From Diphasiastrum complanatum (taxonomy: Eukaryota > Streptophyta > Lycopodiopsida > Lycopodiales > Lycopodiaceae): DNA of 64,000 nt. Both the position numbers and the translations under genes were made by a program. Where the stretch lies: assembly GCA_029204225.1 (NCBI GenBank), contig CM055113.1, positions 26,463,462-26,527,461 on the forward strand, written 5' to 3'. Below are positions 10,229-21,237 of this stretch, one piece after another. The notes under the pieces were generated by a model that saw only the letters and a program-made list of their open reading frames with translations, was not told the DNA's origin and did not search any database. Numbering within the stretch: position 1 is the stretch's first letter; every line of letters starts with the position of its first letter.

Positions 10229-11861
10229 GCTCCCATGTATTATTGGCCATCAAAGCATCATATTCTTCCTTCATGGCAAGGTACCATTCCTTTGAGTTGA
10301 TAGCATCATATACATCCTTCGGCTCCTCATGAGAAATAAAATAGGCACAATTAGTGGAGTTGATTTCCACTTGCTTTCCTCTATGTTTATAGGTAAGCCT
10401 TCTAGGCTCGGATCTTTCTCTTTGAGATCTCCTTGGTGAGAAAATTCGAGGTGACTCCTCCTCAAATCTCGGCCCCATCTCTCCATGATGATCTTCAAGG
10501 GTGATGATTGGAGTATCTTTGTGAGAATATTTGAACTCAGCCTTCTCAAGAATGTATTTTTGATCTTCATGGAATATCACATCTCTACTCTCAATTGTAG
10601 TTGAGGTAGAGGGAACATAGATCCTGTAAGCTTTCTTGTTGGATGCATATCCAACCATGATCCCTTTAACAGAATTAGGATCATCTCTTTTCCTTGTTTC
10701 CAAGGGCATATTAACAAAGCAAGTACAACCAAAAACTCTAAGGTGATCTACCTTAAGTTTTTTCTGAAACAAGACTTCAAAAGGTGTTTTTCCAGCAAGA
10801 GCATTGTGAGGTAATCTATTGCACAAATAGTTTGCACAATTTATAGCTTCACCCCAATATTCAATAGGCAAAGAAGCTGCTACTCGAATTGCTTTAGCAC
10901 ATTCACATAAAGATCTGTTTTTCCTCTTAGCTACTCCATTTTGGGATGGAGAATAGGCACAAGAAAATTCTCTCTTTATTCCATCACCTTCACAATAATT
11001 ATGAAACTTGCTGGAGATATATTCACCTCCTCCATCACATCTTAAAGCTTTAACTTTGCAAGAAAACTGTTTTTCTAAATAAGCTTTTAAGATAAGGAAG
11101 TGATAAAAAACCATAGCCTTTGAAGAAAGTAGATACAACCAAGTGTATCTAGTAAAGTCATCAATAAAGGTGACAAAACATGTTGCACCACCAATACTTT
11201 TAGAAGAGGAAAAATGTACATCTAAATGTATGAGTTCCAATGGATAAGTAGTCTTTATAAAAGACTTCTGATATGGCTTTCTGTGTGACTTTGCAATGGC
11301 ACAAGTCTCACAAGGCTTGAAATCTTTAGAAAGAGATTTTGGAAGACCAATAGCCTTCTCCTTCTTAACCATAGAAGACATAGATGTAAAGTAAGGATGT
11401 CCCAACCTTCTATGCCACAGCTCCTCCATAGATAACAAAGCAACTTCACAAAGGTTTGCATTCTCATAAGAATTCAACTTAAAAATTCCACCACATCTAG
11501 TTCCATCAGCAAGGATCTCATCTTTTCTCTTGATAAAACAAGTAGTGGAGTTCAACTTTACATCACAACCATTATCAAGCAACTTTCCCACACTAATTAA
11601 GTTCTTTGTAAGTTTTGGAATGAAAAGAACATTAGAAAGTGCAAGAACTTTTGAAGAAGCAAGTTTCAATGGAATGTTGCCAATTCCTTCTATTGGACAC
11701 TCATGATCATTAGCTGTGTAAATAGATCTCTTGAGTCCTTTGAAAGGTAAGATAGAGTCAAATGACTCCTTTGAACAGCACATATGTGAAGAGGCTCCAC
11801 TGTCTATGTACCAAGCGTTGATGGCCATCATACATAGTATCATCAGCAGCACAGGTTGCAT
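10164..11861 (-). pseudogene. Copia H protease and integrase
   Basis: A 565-residue frame. The aspartic protease motif WYIDSGASSHM is at residues 17-27. It is followed by a GAG-pre-integrase zinc domain (LWHRRLGHP then C-x2-C), the integrase core with D (IHLDVH), D (LRCDGGGEY) and a position in the QNGVAKR segment that should hold the catalytic glutamate but reads AKRKN, so the last acidic residue of DDE appears replaced by K. The frame ends just inside RT at CKWVFR, where the deletion begins. Upstream of residue 1 there is no gag or zinc knuckle; the start is simply the first ATG in frame. Confidence 0.8.
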
Positions 11862-12180
11862 AGCTGAAACCCGGGGTGAATTCCTCGCCTCTGTCCCATC
11901 AGAATAATTTATGAATCAGCCTTTACTAGAGTAGTGTTGTATGTATATATGGTATGTTGACGAATTGTGGGCTCACAGATGAGACGACGAGGGGATATGA
12001 ATTATGAGATGGAGTAGAGCAGTGCAGTGCAGTGCAATTATGATTGGGAATTTGTGAATGACAGTAGGGAAGAGCACATTTTATTTATATGGGCTCGTGA
12101 AGACTTGGGGCAGAGGAATTCGCGTCTAATGTTGTGGAATAGAGCAACTAAGTGAGTTGCTTGACCTAGTCTATCCATTA
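11862..12180 (-). promoter_or_regulatory. Promoter-like sequence upstream of Copia H
   Basis: On the minus strand it reads CCCATATAAATAAAATG (TATA-like) at about 12084-12100, followed about 30 bp downstream by pyrimidine-rich transcription-start-like sequence, a GCACT repeat (12018-12036), and then the H coding frame. It is not Copia gag and not an LTR I can match to another copy. It may be a captured host promoter and 5' UTR or just flanking DNA. Confidence 0.3.
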
Positions 12181-13063
12181 TTATAGGGGGCGTGTTGAAA
12201 CTCCCATAAAGAAACATGCACCAAGTTCACCTTACGTGAATGAATTTGCATTTGCGACTATTTTTTCAGCGTTAAGGAAAGAGCAAGTGTAGTCTCTTGC
12301 AGGCGTCTAAGAATAAGAACATATGTGCCTCAATTTTGTTTTTTCCCAATTGGTTAAATGCTCGTTACCCAACTTGGGCAACATCACCTTTACCTCATTG
12401 CTTTTTGGCCTTGCCTTGCAAAAGGCAATAAATACTATGTGTTGAGGTCGGTCAACCACGGAGTTTGATACAAAGTCAACGTTAAAGGATATTAATATGT
12501 GGTAGTGGTCTTAATTTTTAAGGCTGAACCATCATCAATTGAGGGCTACTAAAGTAACATGCATTGTTGCCATTTCAAAATTAGTATGTCGAAGGGCAAA
12601 TTGCATGAGCAAAAAGCAAAAGTTATTTATTATCTTTTGCATGATCCTAAGCAAAGGCAAATTTCGAATGTGATCCGTTCATAAACTTTATAAATATGTG
12701 TGTGTTGATTAGCTGCCAGGTCCAGCATTCTATTGTAAACCCTAAACCCAGAAAGTTGTATATTGAAGGAGAAAAATTGTCAAAGTGCTCTCTCTCTCTC
12801 TCTCTCTCTCTCATATCATGATTTTCAGAAATTGAGCATCTGAAGCAGCATGCTCTTGGAGCTGATCTTACTTAAAAAATGAATCCCCACCTATAGATGT
12901 CGTAGGGATAATATTGAGTGATATATATCTTCAATAATCATATATGCAAAGATTACTGAAATATTTTGACAACTTAAGCCTTGTGATGGACGTACTTGTG
13001 AACATGCATCAAAATCTCTTCTTGCTTTTTTTTATCCCTCTAGTTTTAACTAATGCATGAGAA
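12181..13063. other. Intergenic with plus-strand TATA/telobox cluster and CT tract
   Basis: A TATA-like TTTATAAATATG at about 12689-12700 is followed by AAACCCTAAACCC (telobox-type, about 12737-12749) and a CT microsatellite at about 12788-12812. In plants this order is common in promoters of translation-machinery genes, but no open frame follows. No coding gene supported. Confidence 0.35.
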
Positions 13064-13502
13064 TGTTGAAGAGCACTGTTTAAATCGACTGTAGGTGGAG
13101 TTACCCTTGTTGCAAGGGCCTGTTGAGGGTATGCATGTCTTGTCGAACGAAGAAAATTGAAGCTAACCAATTATTTTGTGTTGAGATTTGTGTGTTGAAT
13201 TTTCAACTTCAAGAGTAGTTCACTCTTCGATTGATGGAACCATCATCTAAATGCCACTTGTAGATAGTACCCCTTCTTCTGGAACATTGATCTTATAAGA
13301 GCCAAGTGAGTAGCTAGTACCCAACTAATGATTGAATATGATTATTAATAGGCCCTCGTATGGAGCGGAGCGTGTTATTCTCGTCTTGTATTTAGTTCAA
13401 TATTCTGGTTGTACCAAGATTATAATGCGTAAACTGAAATGAAATTTGGGTGTACATTTCTAAGTAGCTTGAAATACTGGCAACTTGGCCAGTGTTTTTA
13501 CA
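13064..13502 (+). repeat. LTR-like dispersed repeat, copy 1
   Basis: About 439 bp beginning TGTTGAAGAGCACTG and ending near TTTTTACA. It is homologous, with many substitutions, to the inverted copy at 29007-29454. Both copies also share AATGCATGAG just outside the TG end. The TG...CA ends and size suit a solo LTR or 3' LTR, but there is no PBS next to either copy and no matching target duplication, so the exact ends are uncertain. Confidence 0.5.
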
Positions 13503-14234
13503 TAGTCTGCAGAAATACACGGAGTTTGACAACAATGTCATCTTTTTCACATTTTTCACCTATCGGGAATTGCTAGTAAATATGCAGAGTCGCATGTTTT
13601 GCATTTTCAAAGTGCCTCAAATGTTAAGGAAATGACTATGGAAAAGTGTGGGGCAACCCCAAATCAGATTTAAGGATACTGATGGGTTTTTCGCAAAATG
13701 CCGACATTGTCACCTTTTTGCGACACCCTCGCCTGTGGCAATTTTAGTTCATTTTTGCAGAGTGAAAATTTTGGTTCATTTATGCAGACAGACTATTTAC
13801 GGCCAATTAGATGCTAAGAGATACCATAGAGTACGTGGCTTTGATCCGCAATTTATTGTACTCATTTACTTCTGTTTCATTTTCATACTAAATCAATACT
13901 ATCTTTTATTGCATTCAGCTTCGTCTCAGAATGTATGCGTTTCTATAGTTCTTTGCGACTAATTATTTGTCTAGTGATTCGCAACAAATCATTTGTCTGA
14001 TAATTCAATGCATTATTGTTTGGCTATGTAGTCACTGTAGTATTGATGATTTCAAGGTTAGTTACTATAAGATCAAACGTGATTTATATCACTATTGTTT
14101 TGTTTGAAATTGATAGGCGTAGTCATGCATAGAGAAAGAGAAAGATAGTTAATTCCACTGCACACGAAAAGATTTCTTTCTAGACATTCGAATTATTTTC
14201 ATTCGAGTTCGTTTCTTTTCGAGTTCGACCCATC
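13503..14234. other. Intergenic, no supported gene
   Basis: One 104-codon frame (13648-13962) has no motif I can recognise. The sequence near 14130-14230 is rich in TTTC/GTTCG repeats and leads into the decayed gag of Copia G, so part of it may be that element's leader. Confidence 0.4.
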
Positions 14235-15988
14235 TTTCACACACCTATCTTTCACGCAATTATGACATTGCATTCAAGCTTGCCCTCTACATATGAGAAC
14301 TGGGTGATGATCATATCGACACACTCAGATTTAACTCTTACTAGAGTTATCACTATGTTGCTGCAAGAAGACAATAGAATAAGTCAAGACACTTTGTCTA
14401 CTTCCTCCTCTCAGGCTCTATATGTCAACAAAGGCTCTAAGAGATAGAAGCAGAAAATCTCCAAGAAGGCTACAATGAATCAGAAATAGACTCAAAGTCA
14501 AGAACAATCATCAAATCCACAGTCGAAGAAGAAGATGTTTTGTAGGTATTGCAAGCGCAATAACCATGAAATCAAGGATTGCCGAATTCTCCAAGCGAAG
14601 AATGCAGCCAAGCAACTTGATCAACAAGGAAACACAGTTTCATCATCTCCCCAGGTTGAAGTGGACGAAGGCGCATTCATGGTCAAAGATCAAAGCGCAA
14701 TTTTGGATGATTCATGGTTTCTGGGTTCTAGAGCAACTCAACACATGACCAATCATCGTGAGATTTTCAACTCCTACATGCCATATGGCACGAAGAAATT
14801 TTTTCATTTTGGTGACAATAGTACTCACACTACTGAAGGTGAAGGCACTGTAAGATTACGATTCCAGCATAATCAATTCAAATTACTATCAAAGGTCTTA
14901 TATATTCCAAAACTCTCTACAAATATGTTAGTAGTAAGTAGAATTACAGATTTAGGTCATAAGGTAGAATTCGAATCTGATCAATGCAAAATTATTGATA
15001 AGAGTAATAAGATCCTTGCACTCGGCAAGAGGCAGGATTACTTATATAGATTGGCACATTGTTATTTTGAGTCTAGTCAAGTCTTGAAAACCTTTGTTCT
15101 AGTCAATAAAACATTACTATGGCATCATCGCTTAGGACATTTGAATTATGCATATGTTTTGAACATGTCCAGACAATCCGTGGTTCTTGATCCCGACTAT
15201 CCTTCTGTTAAGGTCGATCTCCCAGTCTATCATACCTGCATCTTTGGAAGGTAGGCTAAGAATCCTTTTAGATCAAACCATAGGCATGCAACAAAAGATC
15301 TGTTAGATGTTGTTCATATAGATATATGTGGACCTATGCAAGCTCCTTCATTTCTAGATGCAAAGTATTTCATTACTTTTATTGATGAATTATCTAGAAG
15401 AACAACTGTTTATTTCATTAAACAAAAATGAGAGGCTTTCATCAAATTCAGACAATTCAAAGAGCATGCTAAGAATCAAACTGGAAAACGAATCAAAGCA
15501 CTAAGTTTAGATAACGGGGGAGAATACATCTCCACCGAACTCAAGGAGTATTGCCTTAACAACGACATTGAGCAACAATACATTACCTCCTATTCGCCTC
15601 AATCAAATGGTCTTGCTGAGAGAAAGAACATAACCTTAGTTGAATCAGCAAAGTGCATGTTATCACATGCAACACTTTCGAAGTCCTTCTGGGCTGGATT
15701 GTTTCAACAACAACCTATATTCAAAACAGATGTCCTACTAAAGGTCTCTCAGACAAAACGCCATTCAAAGTTTGGACAGGTTCCATACCTTCTTTATCAA
15801 ACTTACGAGTTTTTGGATGTACTGCTTTTGTGCAGATTCCTCGTGATCTCAGAAAGAAGCTCAACTTCCAGAGTATCAAATGTGTTTTCATCAACTACAT
15901 TACTTCAGATCAAGCCTACAACTTGTTTGATCCCATCGAGTTGAAGATTTTCACTAGTCGGGATGTCATCTTCATTGAAGATCAGTTG
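14235..15988 (+). pseudogene. Copia-type retrotransposon G, decayed gag-protease-integrase
   Basis: Reading in order: a gag C-terminal piece (14262-14447), a zinc knuckle CRYCKRNNHEIKDC (C-x2-C-x4-H-x4-C, 14538-14581), a protease block in which the catalytic D-S-G has become G-S-R (WFLGSRATQHM), the GAG-pre-integrase LWHHRLGHLN, a stop, the integrase core with D (VHIDICGP), D (LSLDNGGEY) and E (GLAERKN), another stop at about 15429, and a frameshift near 15680 after SKSFWAG. The post-integrase block (VFGCTAFVQIP, SRDVIFIEDQ) follows. RT and RNase H are absent: coding similarity stops at 15988 where the tandem array begins. It is a dead element, older than E1 and E2. Confidence 0.8.
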
Positions 15989-16165
15989 TTCTTTCTTTTT
16001 TTTATCCTCGTGTGTGTTATGATTTTAGGGTTTAGAGTGTGCATGTGCGTGTGTGATGCCAATCATTTATGTTTAATGATTACCAGTTCATGCTACCCTA
16101 ATTCGCAAAACCTTGATTTATGTTTCATGCTTACTAGTTTGTGCTACTCTGATTTAGAAATAGAG

Positions 16166-16168
<3 letters not shown>

Positions 16169-16236
<68 letters not shown>
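16169..16236. repeat. GA microsatellite, tandem unit 1
   Basis: An uninterrupted run of about 34 GA dinucleotides inside the first tandem unit. Confidence 0.95.
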
Positions 16237-16237
<1 letters not shown>

Positions 16238-16633
16238 GATAACTTCCATAAGAAAGCCCAAACGCCATAGGGAGGGAGCATGAGGTGACATTCTGGAATA
16301 GAATATAACCGTACGGTTGGGGAGTTTTGATTAGCACTCTACTATGTTGTTGTTTTTTATCCTCGTGTGTGTTATGGTTTTAGGGTTTAGAGTGTGCATG
16401 TGCGTGTGTGATGGCATTTGTTTATGTTTCATGATTACCAGTTCATGATACCCTAATTCGCAGAATCTTGATTTATGTTTCATGCTTACTAGTTTGTGCT
16501 ACTCTGATTGGCAGGATCTTAACCTAGTCCTATTAATTTAATTTACAAGATCATAGTTTATGTGTTGTGTATTGGTTATGTTTTCATGCGGAGCGAGAGA
16601 TTTGGGCAGAGAGAGAGAGAGAGAGAGAGAGAG

Positions 16634-17288
16634 TGTGAAAAATACAGATCCTAAGTGGATCTAAACTCCAAGATCATTGGCTTGAATGCTTGCACTCCAA
16701 ACTACATAAGCTAGGAATTGGCAACACATTCTATGCTACCTAGAATGCAAAGAACTTGATCAAAAAGCATTTATCACAAATGGAAACTTCCATAAACATC
16801 AAGTGCGGCCCAAAATAGCATTATACAGTCCATAATACATCAGCCTACCACTTTTGGAAAGCACCTAAGATCATACACAATAGCTTGAAGACAATACACA
16901 CAACAATGCTCTCAATGGAGGAAGAAACAATGACAATGATCTATTGATCTCAATGAAGCATACAAAAGGTTTCTCCAACCTGTTCTCCACGACTTCCCTA
17001 CTATTTATGGATGAGGAAGATGACTCTCTCTCCTCTCTCTAGAAGGTACTTGACCCTAGATATTCCCTATATAGGAAAAATAGCTAAAAATGGCTTATAT
17101 GACCAAAATACATCAAAATGGTCTCATTTTGAAGGGTATGAAGTTTGACACTTCATCATACTGAAAAAATACAGTAAATAAAAACATTGTGGCCTGGTTC
17201 ACACGTGTGAAACTCCAGAACCAAAACTATTTACAATTTTAGCCAATTTAGGCCTCAAACTAGCTAGGAAATGTTGACAATTTTCACA
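16634..17288 (-). repeat. E1 3' LTR
   Basis: 655 bp, TGTGA...TCACA ends. On the minus strand it begins at 17288 directly after the PPT at 17289-17301 (GAAGAGGGAG). The gag-pol stop codon is the TGA within its first bases. Confidence 0.9.
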
Positions 17289-20200
17289 CTCCCTCTTCAA
17301 CATTGGATGCTAGTTTCAACATAGTCTTTGAGCACATTCCAAGATTAGATCTATGCATTAAATATAGGTCCTTTCCCAATGGTTTGGTGAAGATATCAGC
17401 CACACACTCCTTTGAAGAGACATGTTGAAGCTCCACCTCTTTGGCAATGACTTGATCTCTCACAAAATGGTGAGCAATCTCAATGTGCTTGCTCCTTGCA
17501 TGAAAAACAGGATTGCTTGCCAAGCTTTGGGCTGAAAGGTTATCACAAAGTATGATTGGAGTCTTCTCTGGTTCCAGCAAGTGAAGATCCAATAACATCC
17601 TCTTGATCCAAAGAATCTCCTTGGTGCATGTTGTTAATGCCTTGTACTCGGCTTCGGTGGAAGATAGAGAGATAGTTGGTTGCTTCTTTGATAGCCATGA
17701 GACCACTCCATCTCCAAGATAGATTGCAAAGGCACTTGTTGACTTCCTATCCATTTGATCACCTGCAAAATCTGAATCTGAAAATCCACAAAGGTTAGGT
17801 GTAGTACCTCCATACAAGATGCCAAAATCTCTAGATCCCGAGATGTATCTAAGTACTCTCTTTCCTAGCTTCCAATGAGCCTCACTAGGATCTTGCATAA
17901 ATTGACTTAGTTTACCAACCACAAAGCTTAGATCAGGTCTTGTGATGGTTAACCATATAAGAGATCCTATTAGCTTTCTATAGAGAGTAATGTCCTTGAA
18001 GGATCTTTCATTACTTCTTGTAGTTAGCTTTACATTTGATTCCATAGGAGTAGAAACAACTTTACAATCTTCCATATGAAACCTTTTTAGAATAGAGTTA
18101 ACATACTTTTCTTGACATATGAATGTAGATTTAGAAGTTCTAATAATCTCTATTCCTAAGATATAATGAAGTTTACCAAGATCTTGAATTTCAAACTCTC
18201 TTTTGAGTGCCATCTTGATTTCATCTATATCTAGATTGTTACCACCACTTAAGATAATGTCATCAACATAGATCAAAAGTAAAGTGATATCATTTTCATT
18301 CAATCTAAAGTAGAGAGAATGATCATACTCACTCATAACAAAGTTTTGAGAAAGTAAGAAGGAATTGAGCTTAGCATACCAACTCCTTGGTGCTTGCTTT
18401 AGCCCATACAAACTCTTTTGGAGATAGCACACATGATTAGGCTCATCATGTGAAACATAGCCCTCGGGTTGCTCCATGTAAATATCTTCTTCAAGATCAC
18501 CATTCAAGAAGGCATTAGTAACATCCATTTGCCACATATCCCAATCATAAAGAGTTGCAAGAAAGATTAGGATTCGAATAGTTACCATCTTTGCCACGGG
18601 TGCAAAGGTCTCATCATAGTCAATACCATATTCTTGAGCATACCCCTTTGCCACCAACCTTGCCTTGTACTTGTTGATTGATCCATCTTGATTTGTCTTG
18701 ATCTTGAAGATCCACTTACAACCAATTGCCTTCTTGTCCTTTGGAAGCTTTACCAACCTCCATGTGTTGCTTTTGATGAGTGCTTGATGCTCATGATCCA
18801 TGGCTTGGATCCATTCCTTCTTTTGAATTGCTTCACCTACACAAGTTGGTTCATCAAAAGAGGTAAGAAAAGCAAAGTTAGAGTTGTCCACCACTTGCTT
18901 TCCTTTTTCATCATAGGTTAGCCTTGATGGCTTAGCCCTTTGCCTTTGAGTCTTCCTTGAAGTTTGCTTTGGAGTGGCATCTCCATCTTCATCCAAGACA
19001 TCTTGCACATCATGATGATTAGTAGGCACATCAACATCAACATCAACAACATTGGAAACATTCTCTTCATGAAAGATGACATCCCTACTTATGACAACTT
19101 TCTTTGTAGAAGGAATGTACACTTTGTAAGCCTTGCTTACTTCACTATAGCCAACAAACACACCCTTCTTTGATGAAGGATCTTCTTTAGTTCTATCATC
19201 AAGTGTGATATTGACAAAACATGTACATCCAAAGATCCTACAATGCTTGACACTCGGCCTTCTACCATAAAGAACCTCATGAGGAGTTTTACCATCCAAG
19301 AAAGCACTTGTCCATCTATTACATAGATAGTTAGCACATGCTAAAGCTTCCCCCCAAAAAGACTTAGCAAGATTAGCATGTAGTCTCATTGCCTTGGCAC
19401 ATTCACAAAGGGTTCTATTCTTCCTCTCGGCCACTCCATTCTGTTGTGGAGTCCTAGGACTAGACATCTCCCTCTTAATCCCATGTGCTATACAAAAGTC
19501 TTTGAACCTATTTGAGGTGTATTCCCCTCCATTATCTGATCTTAAGCATTTGATCTTTGTATTGAATTGGTTTTCCATTTCATTCTTGAACTTGACAAAT
19601 GCAGCAAACACTTCATCCTTACTTTTAAGAAGATAGATCCAAGTATACCTACTAAAGTCATCAATGAAAGTTGCATACATCTTTGCCGCACCATTGCTAG
19701 TTGTACTAGAAGAATGAATATCAGAATGCACAAGTTGAAAAGCTTCTTTAGATCTAGAAGTAGATCTAGAATAAGCAAGTCTATGAGATTTGGACAAGGC
19801 ACAATGTTCACAAACACTATTGTTTGCAACAAGACTTTTAGGGAGACCAAGAACAAGCTCTTTCTTTGCCATTACCTCCAAAGATTTGAAGTTGGGATGG
19901 CCCAACCTCTTGTGCCAAACTTCTTGGTTTGTCAATTGCTCCCTAGCCATACATCCTTCATGATTAGAGATCACACATGCATCAAGCTTGAAAAGTTTAC
20001 CATGCCTCCTACCTTGAGCAATCAAGGATCCACATTTACTTATCAAACATGCATCTCCAATGAACTCCACATCAAGTCCTTTGTCAATCATTTGACTTAC
20101 ACTAAGCAAATTCTTAGTGATTGAAGGAATGTACAAAACATTTTCAAGATTTGCTTTCCTATTTGTTGAAAGGGAAATAGGAATAGTGCCTATGCCTTTG

Positions 20201-21237
20201 ATGTCACATTGACCATCATTTGCAGTGTAGATGATGTTACCTTCTCCCTCATAAGACAATAAGGATGTAAAGTATTCCTTATGTCTTGTCATGTGAGATG
20301 AGGCTCCACTATCAATCCACCAAGGATCATTATCATCTATGTTGGCTAACAAACTTGAAGTCATAACAAGTGATTCACACGTGTTATGTTCTTCCTCATC
20401 TATTGTAAGATTTCCTTGCCTCTCTCCTTGCTCTCTTTTCTTCTTATAACATTCATTTGCAAAATGACCTTTTATCCCACAATAAAAGCACTTGAACTTT
20501 GACTTATTGTTCTTAGTAGAAGAGGAAGAGGAAGAGTGATCATCATGATCAAAGTTACCACCTTTGGACCATTTCCCTTTGCCTTTACCTTTGCCCTTGA
20601 ATTTGCCTTTTGTGAAGAAAGCCTCTTCACCTCCACCTTGCAAGGATGCACCATCAAGCTTTGATTGCAACCTATGTTCTTCAGCCAATAAGATTTCTTG
20701 CAAGTCAACCACACTTGGCAAGACTCTTTGAATGGCAAAACTTTGCACAAGGTTAGCATGTTCATTTAGCAAACCATTCAACATAACTTGGACTATTTCA
20801 CCATCTTTTATGTTCTCATCAATGCATGCTAAATCATCACTTAGGGACTTAACTCTCAAGATAAATGCATGAGCACTTTCACCCTCTCTTTGCCTACTAG
20901 AAAATATTTGTCTCCTTAGGGTCAATACCCTAGATGTGGACTTTGATTCAAAGAGCTTCTTTAAGGCATTACATGCCTCACTTGCACTTTGACACTTTCC
21001 AACTTCCTTGAGAAGTTCATTTGTAACATTCATTTTAATGATATGAAGAGCCCTTTTGGCCTTCTTATCAAACCTTTGTTGCTCTTGAAGTGTGAGAGGT
21101 CTCTCTTCAATTTCTGCAACTATGTCCATGAGTTCATTCAACTCAAGTAAGGACTCCATCCTCACTTTCCAAGTAGAGTAGTTTGATGAACTCAACCTTT
21201 CACTAGACTCTAGCATGATCCCACCATTGGAAGCCAT
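17284..21237 (-). CDS. E1 gag-pol polyprotein, intact
   Basis: A 1,317-residue polyprotein that should form the virus-like particle and carry out reverse transcription and integration. In order: gag (UBN2/retrotran_gag type, residues 1-200), a GK-repeat basic stretch (209-222), zinc knuckle C250-C253-H258-C263, protease with D309-S-G, GAG-pre-integrase zinc domain (H442, H447, C476, C479), integrase core with D506, D568 and E604 (a DD35E spacing), a post-integrase region with an acidic patch, RT (CKWIFK; QMDVTNAFLNGDLEEDIYMEQ; YVDD at 990-993), and RNase H (FSDSDFAGD, SSTEAEYKAL, FHARSKHIEIAHHFV). The length and order are normal for plant Copia. The start is the ATG that begins MASNGG, conserved in E2. 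Compared with E2 there are only about eight residue changes over the shared 923 residues, one being W89 to C in gag. Confidence 0.95.
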   Translation of the reverse strand: MASNGGIMLESSERLSSSNYSTWKVRMESLLELNELMDIVAEIEERPLTLQEQQRFDKKAKRALHIIKMNVTNELLKEVGKCQSASEACNALKKLFESKSTSRVLTLRRQIFSSRQREGESAHAFILRVKSLSDDLACIDENIKDGEIVQVMLNGLLNEHANLVQSFAIQRVLPSVVDLQEILLAEEHRLQSKLDGASLQGGGEEAFFTKGKFKGKGKGKGKWSKGGNFDHDDHSSSSSSTKNNKSKFKCFYCGIKGHFANECYKKKREQGERQGNLTIDEEEHNTCESLVMTSSLLANIDDNDPWWIDSGASSHMTRHKEYFTSLLSYEGEGNIIYTANDGQCDIKGIGTIPISLSTNRKANLENVLYIPSITKNLLSVSQMIDKGLDVEFIGDACLISKCGSLIAQGRRHGKLFKLDACVISNHEGCMAREQLTNQEVWHKRLGHPNFKSLEVMAKKELVLGLPKSLVANNSVCEHCALSKSHRLAYSRSTSRSKEAFQLVHSDIHSSSTTSNGAAKMYATFIDDFSRYTWIYLLKSKDEVFAAFVKFKNEMENQFNTKIKCLRSDNGGEYTSNRFKDFCIAHGIKREMSSPRTPQQNGVAERKNRTLCECAKAMRLHANLAKSFWGEALACANYLCNRWTSAFLDGKTPHEVLYGRRPSVKHCRIFGCTCFVNITLDDRTKEDPSSKKGVFVGYSEVSKAYKVYIPSTKKVVISRDVIFHEENVSNVVDVDVDVPTNHHDVQDVLDEDGDATPKQTSRKTQRQRAKPSRLTYDEKGKQVVDNSNFAFLTSFDEPTCVGEAIQKKEWIQAMDHEHQALIKSNTWRLVKLPKDKKAIGCKWIFKIKTNQDGSINKYKARLVAKGYAQEYGIDYDETFAPVAKMVTIRILIFLATLYDWDMWQMDVTNAFLNGDLEEDIYMEQPEGYVSHDEPNHVCYLQKSLYGLKQAPRSWYAKLNSFLLSQNFVMSEYDHSLYFRLNENDITLLLIYVDDIILSGGNNLDIDEIKMALKREFEIQDLGKLHYILGIEIIRTSKSTFICQEKYVNSILKRFHMEDCKVVSTPMESNVKLTTRSNERSFKDITLYRKLIGSLIWLTITRPDLSFVVGKLSQFMQDPSEAHWKLGKRVLRYISGSRDFGILYGGTTPNLCGFSDSDFAGDQMDRKSTSAFAIYLGDGVVSWLSKKQPTISLSSTEAEYKALTTCTKEILWIKRMLLDLHLLEPEKTPIILCDNLSAQSLASNPVFHARSKHIEIAHHFVRDQVIAKEVELQHVSSKECVADIFTKPLGKDLYLMHRSNLGMCSKTMLKLASNVEEGV

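Larger units (their letters stand above)
8150..11861 (-). mobile_element. Copia-type LTR retrotransposon H, 5'-truncated
   Basis: A minus-strand Ty1/Copia element that keeps its 3' LTR, RNase H, the C-terminal part of RT, integrase and protease, but has no gag, no 5' LTR and no PBS. The N-terminal part of RT is deleted between two overlapping frames. The upstream edge at about 11861 joins promoter-like sequence rather than gag. A purine-rich tract (complement of CTCCTCCT) lies directly before the 3' LTR. Confidence 0.85.

Noticed and set aside
12737-12749. Interstitial telomere repeat
   Set aside because: AAACCCTAAACCC is fewer than two full plant telomere units; it is a telobox-type motif, not a telomere remnant.
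19567-20124. 185-codon frame antisense to E1 gag-pol (and its twin at 32830-33387 in E2)
   Set aside because: It is a shadow of the codon structure of the real gag-pol frame; no motif, and identity between copies follows from the sense gene.
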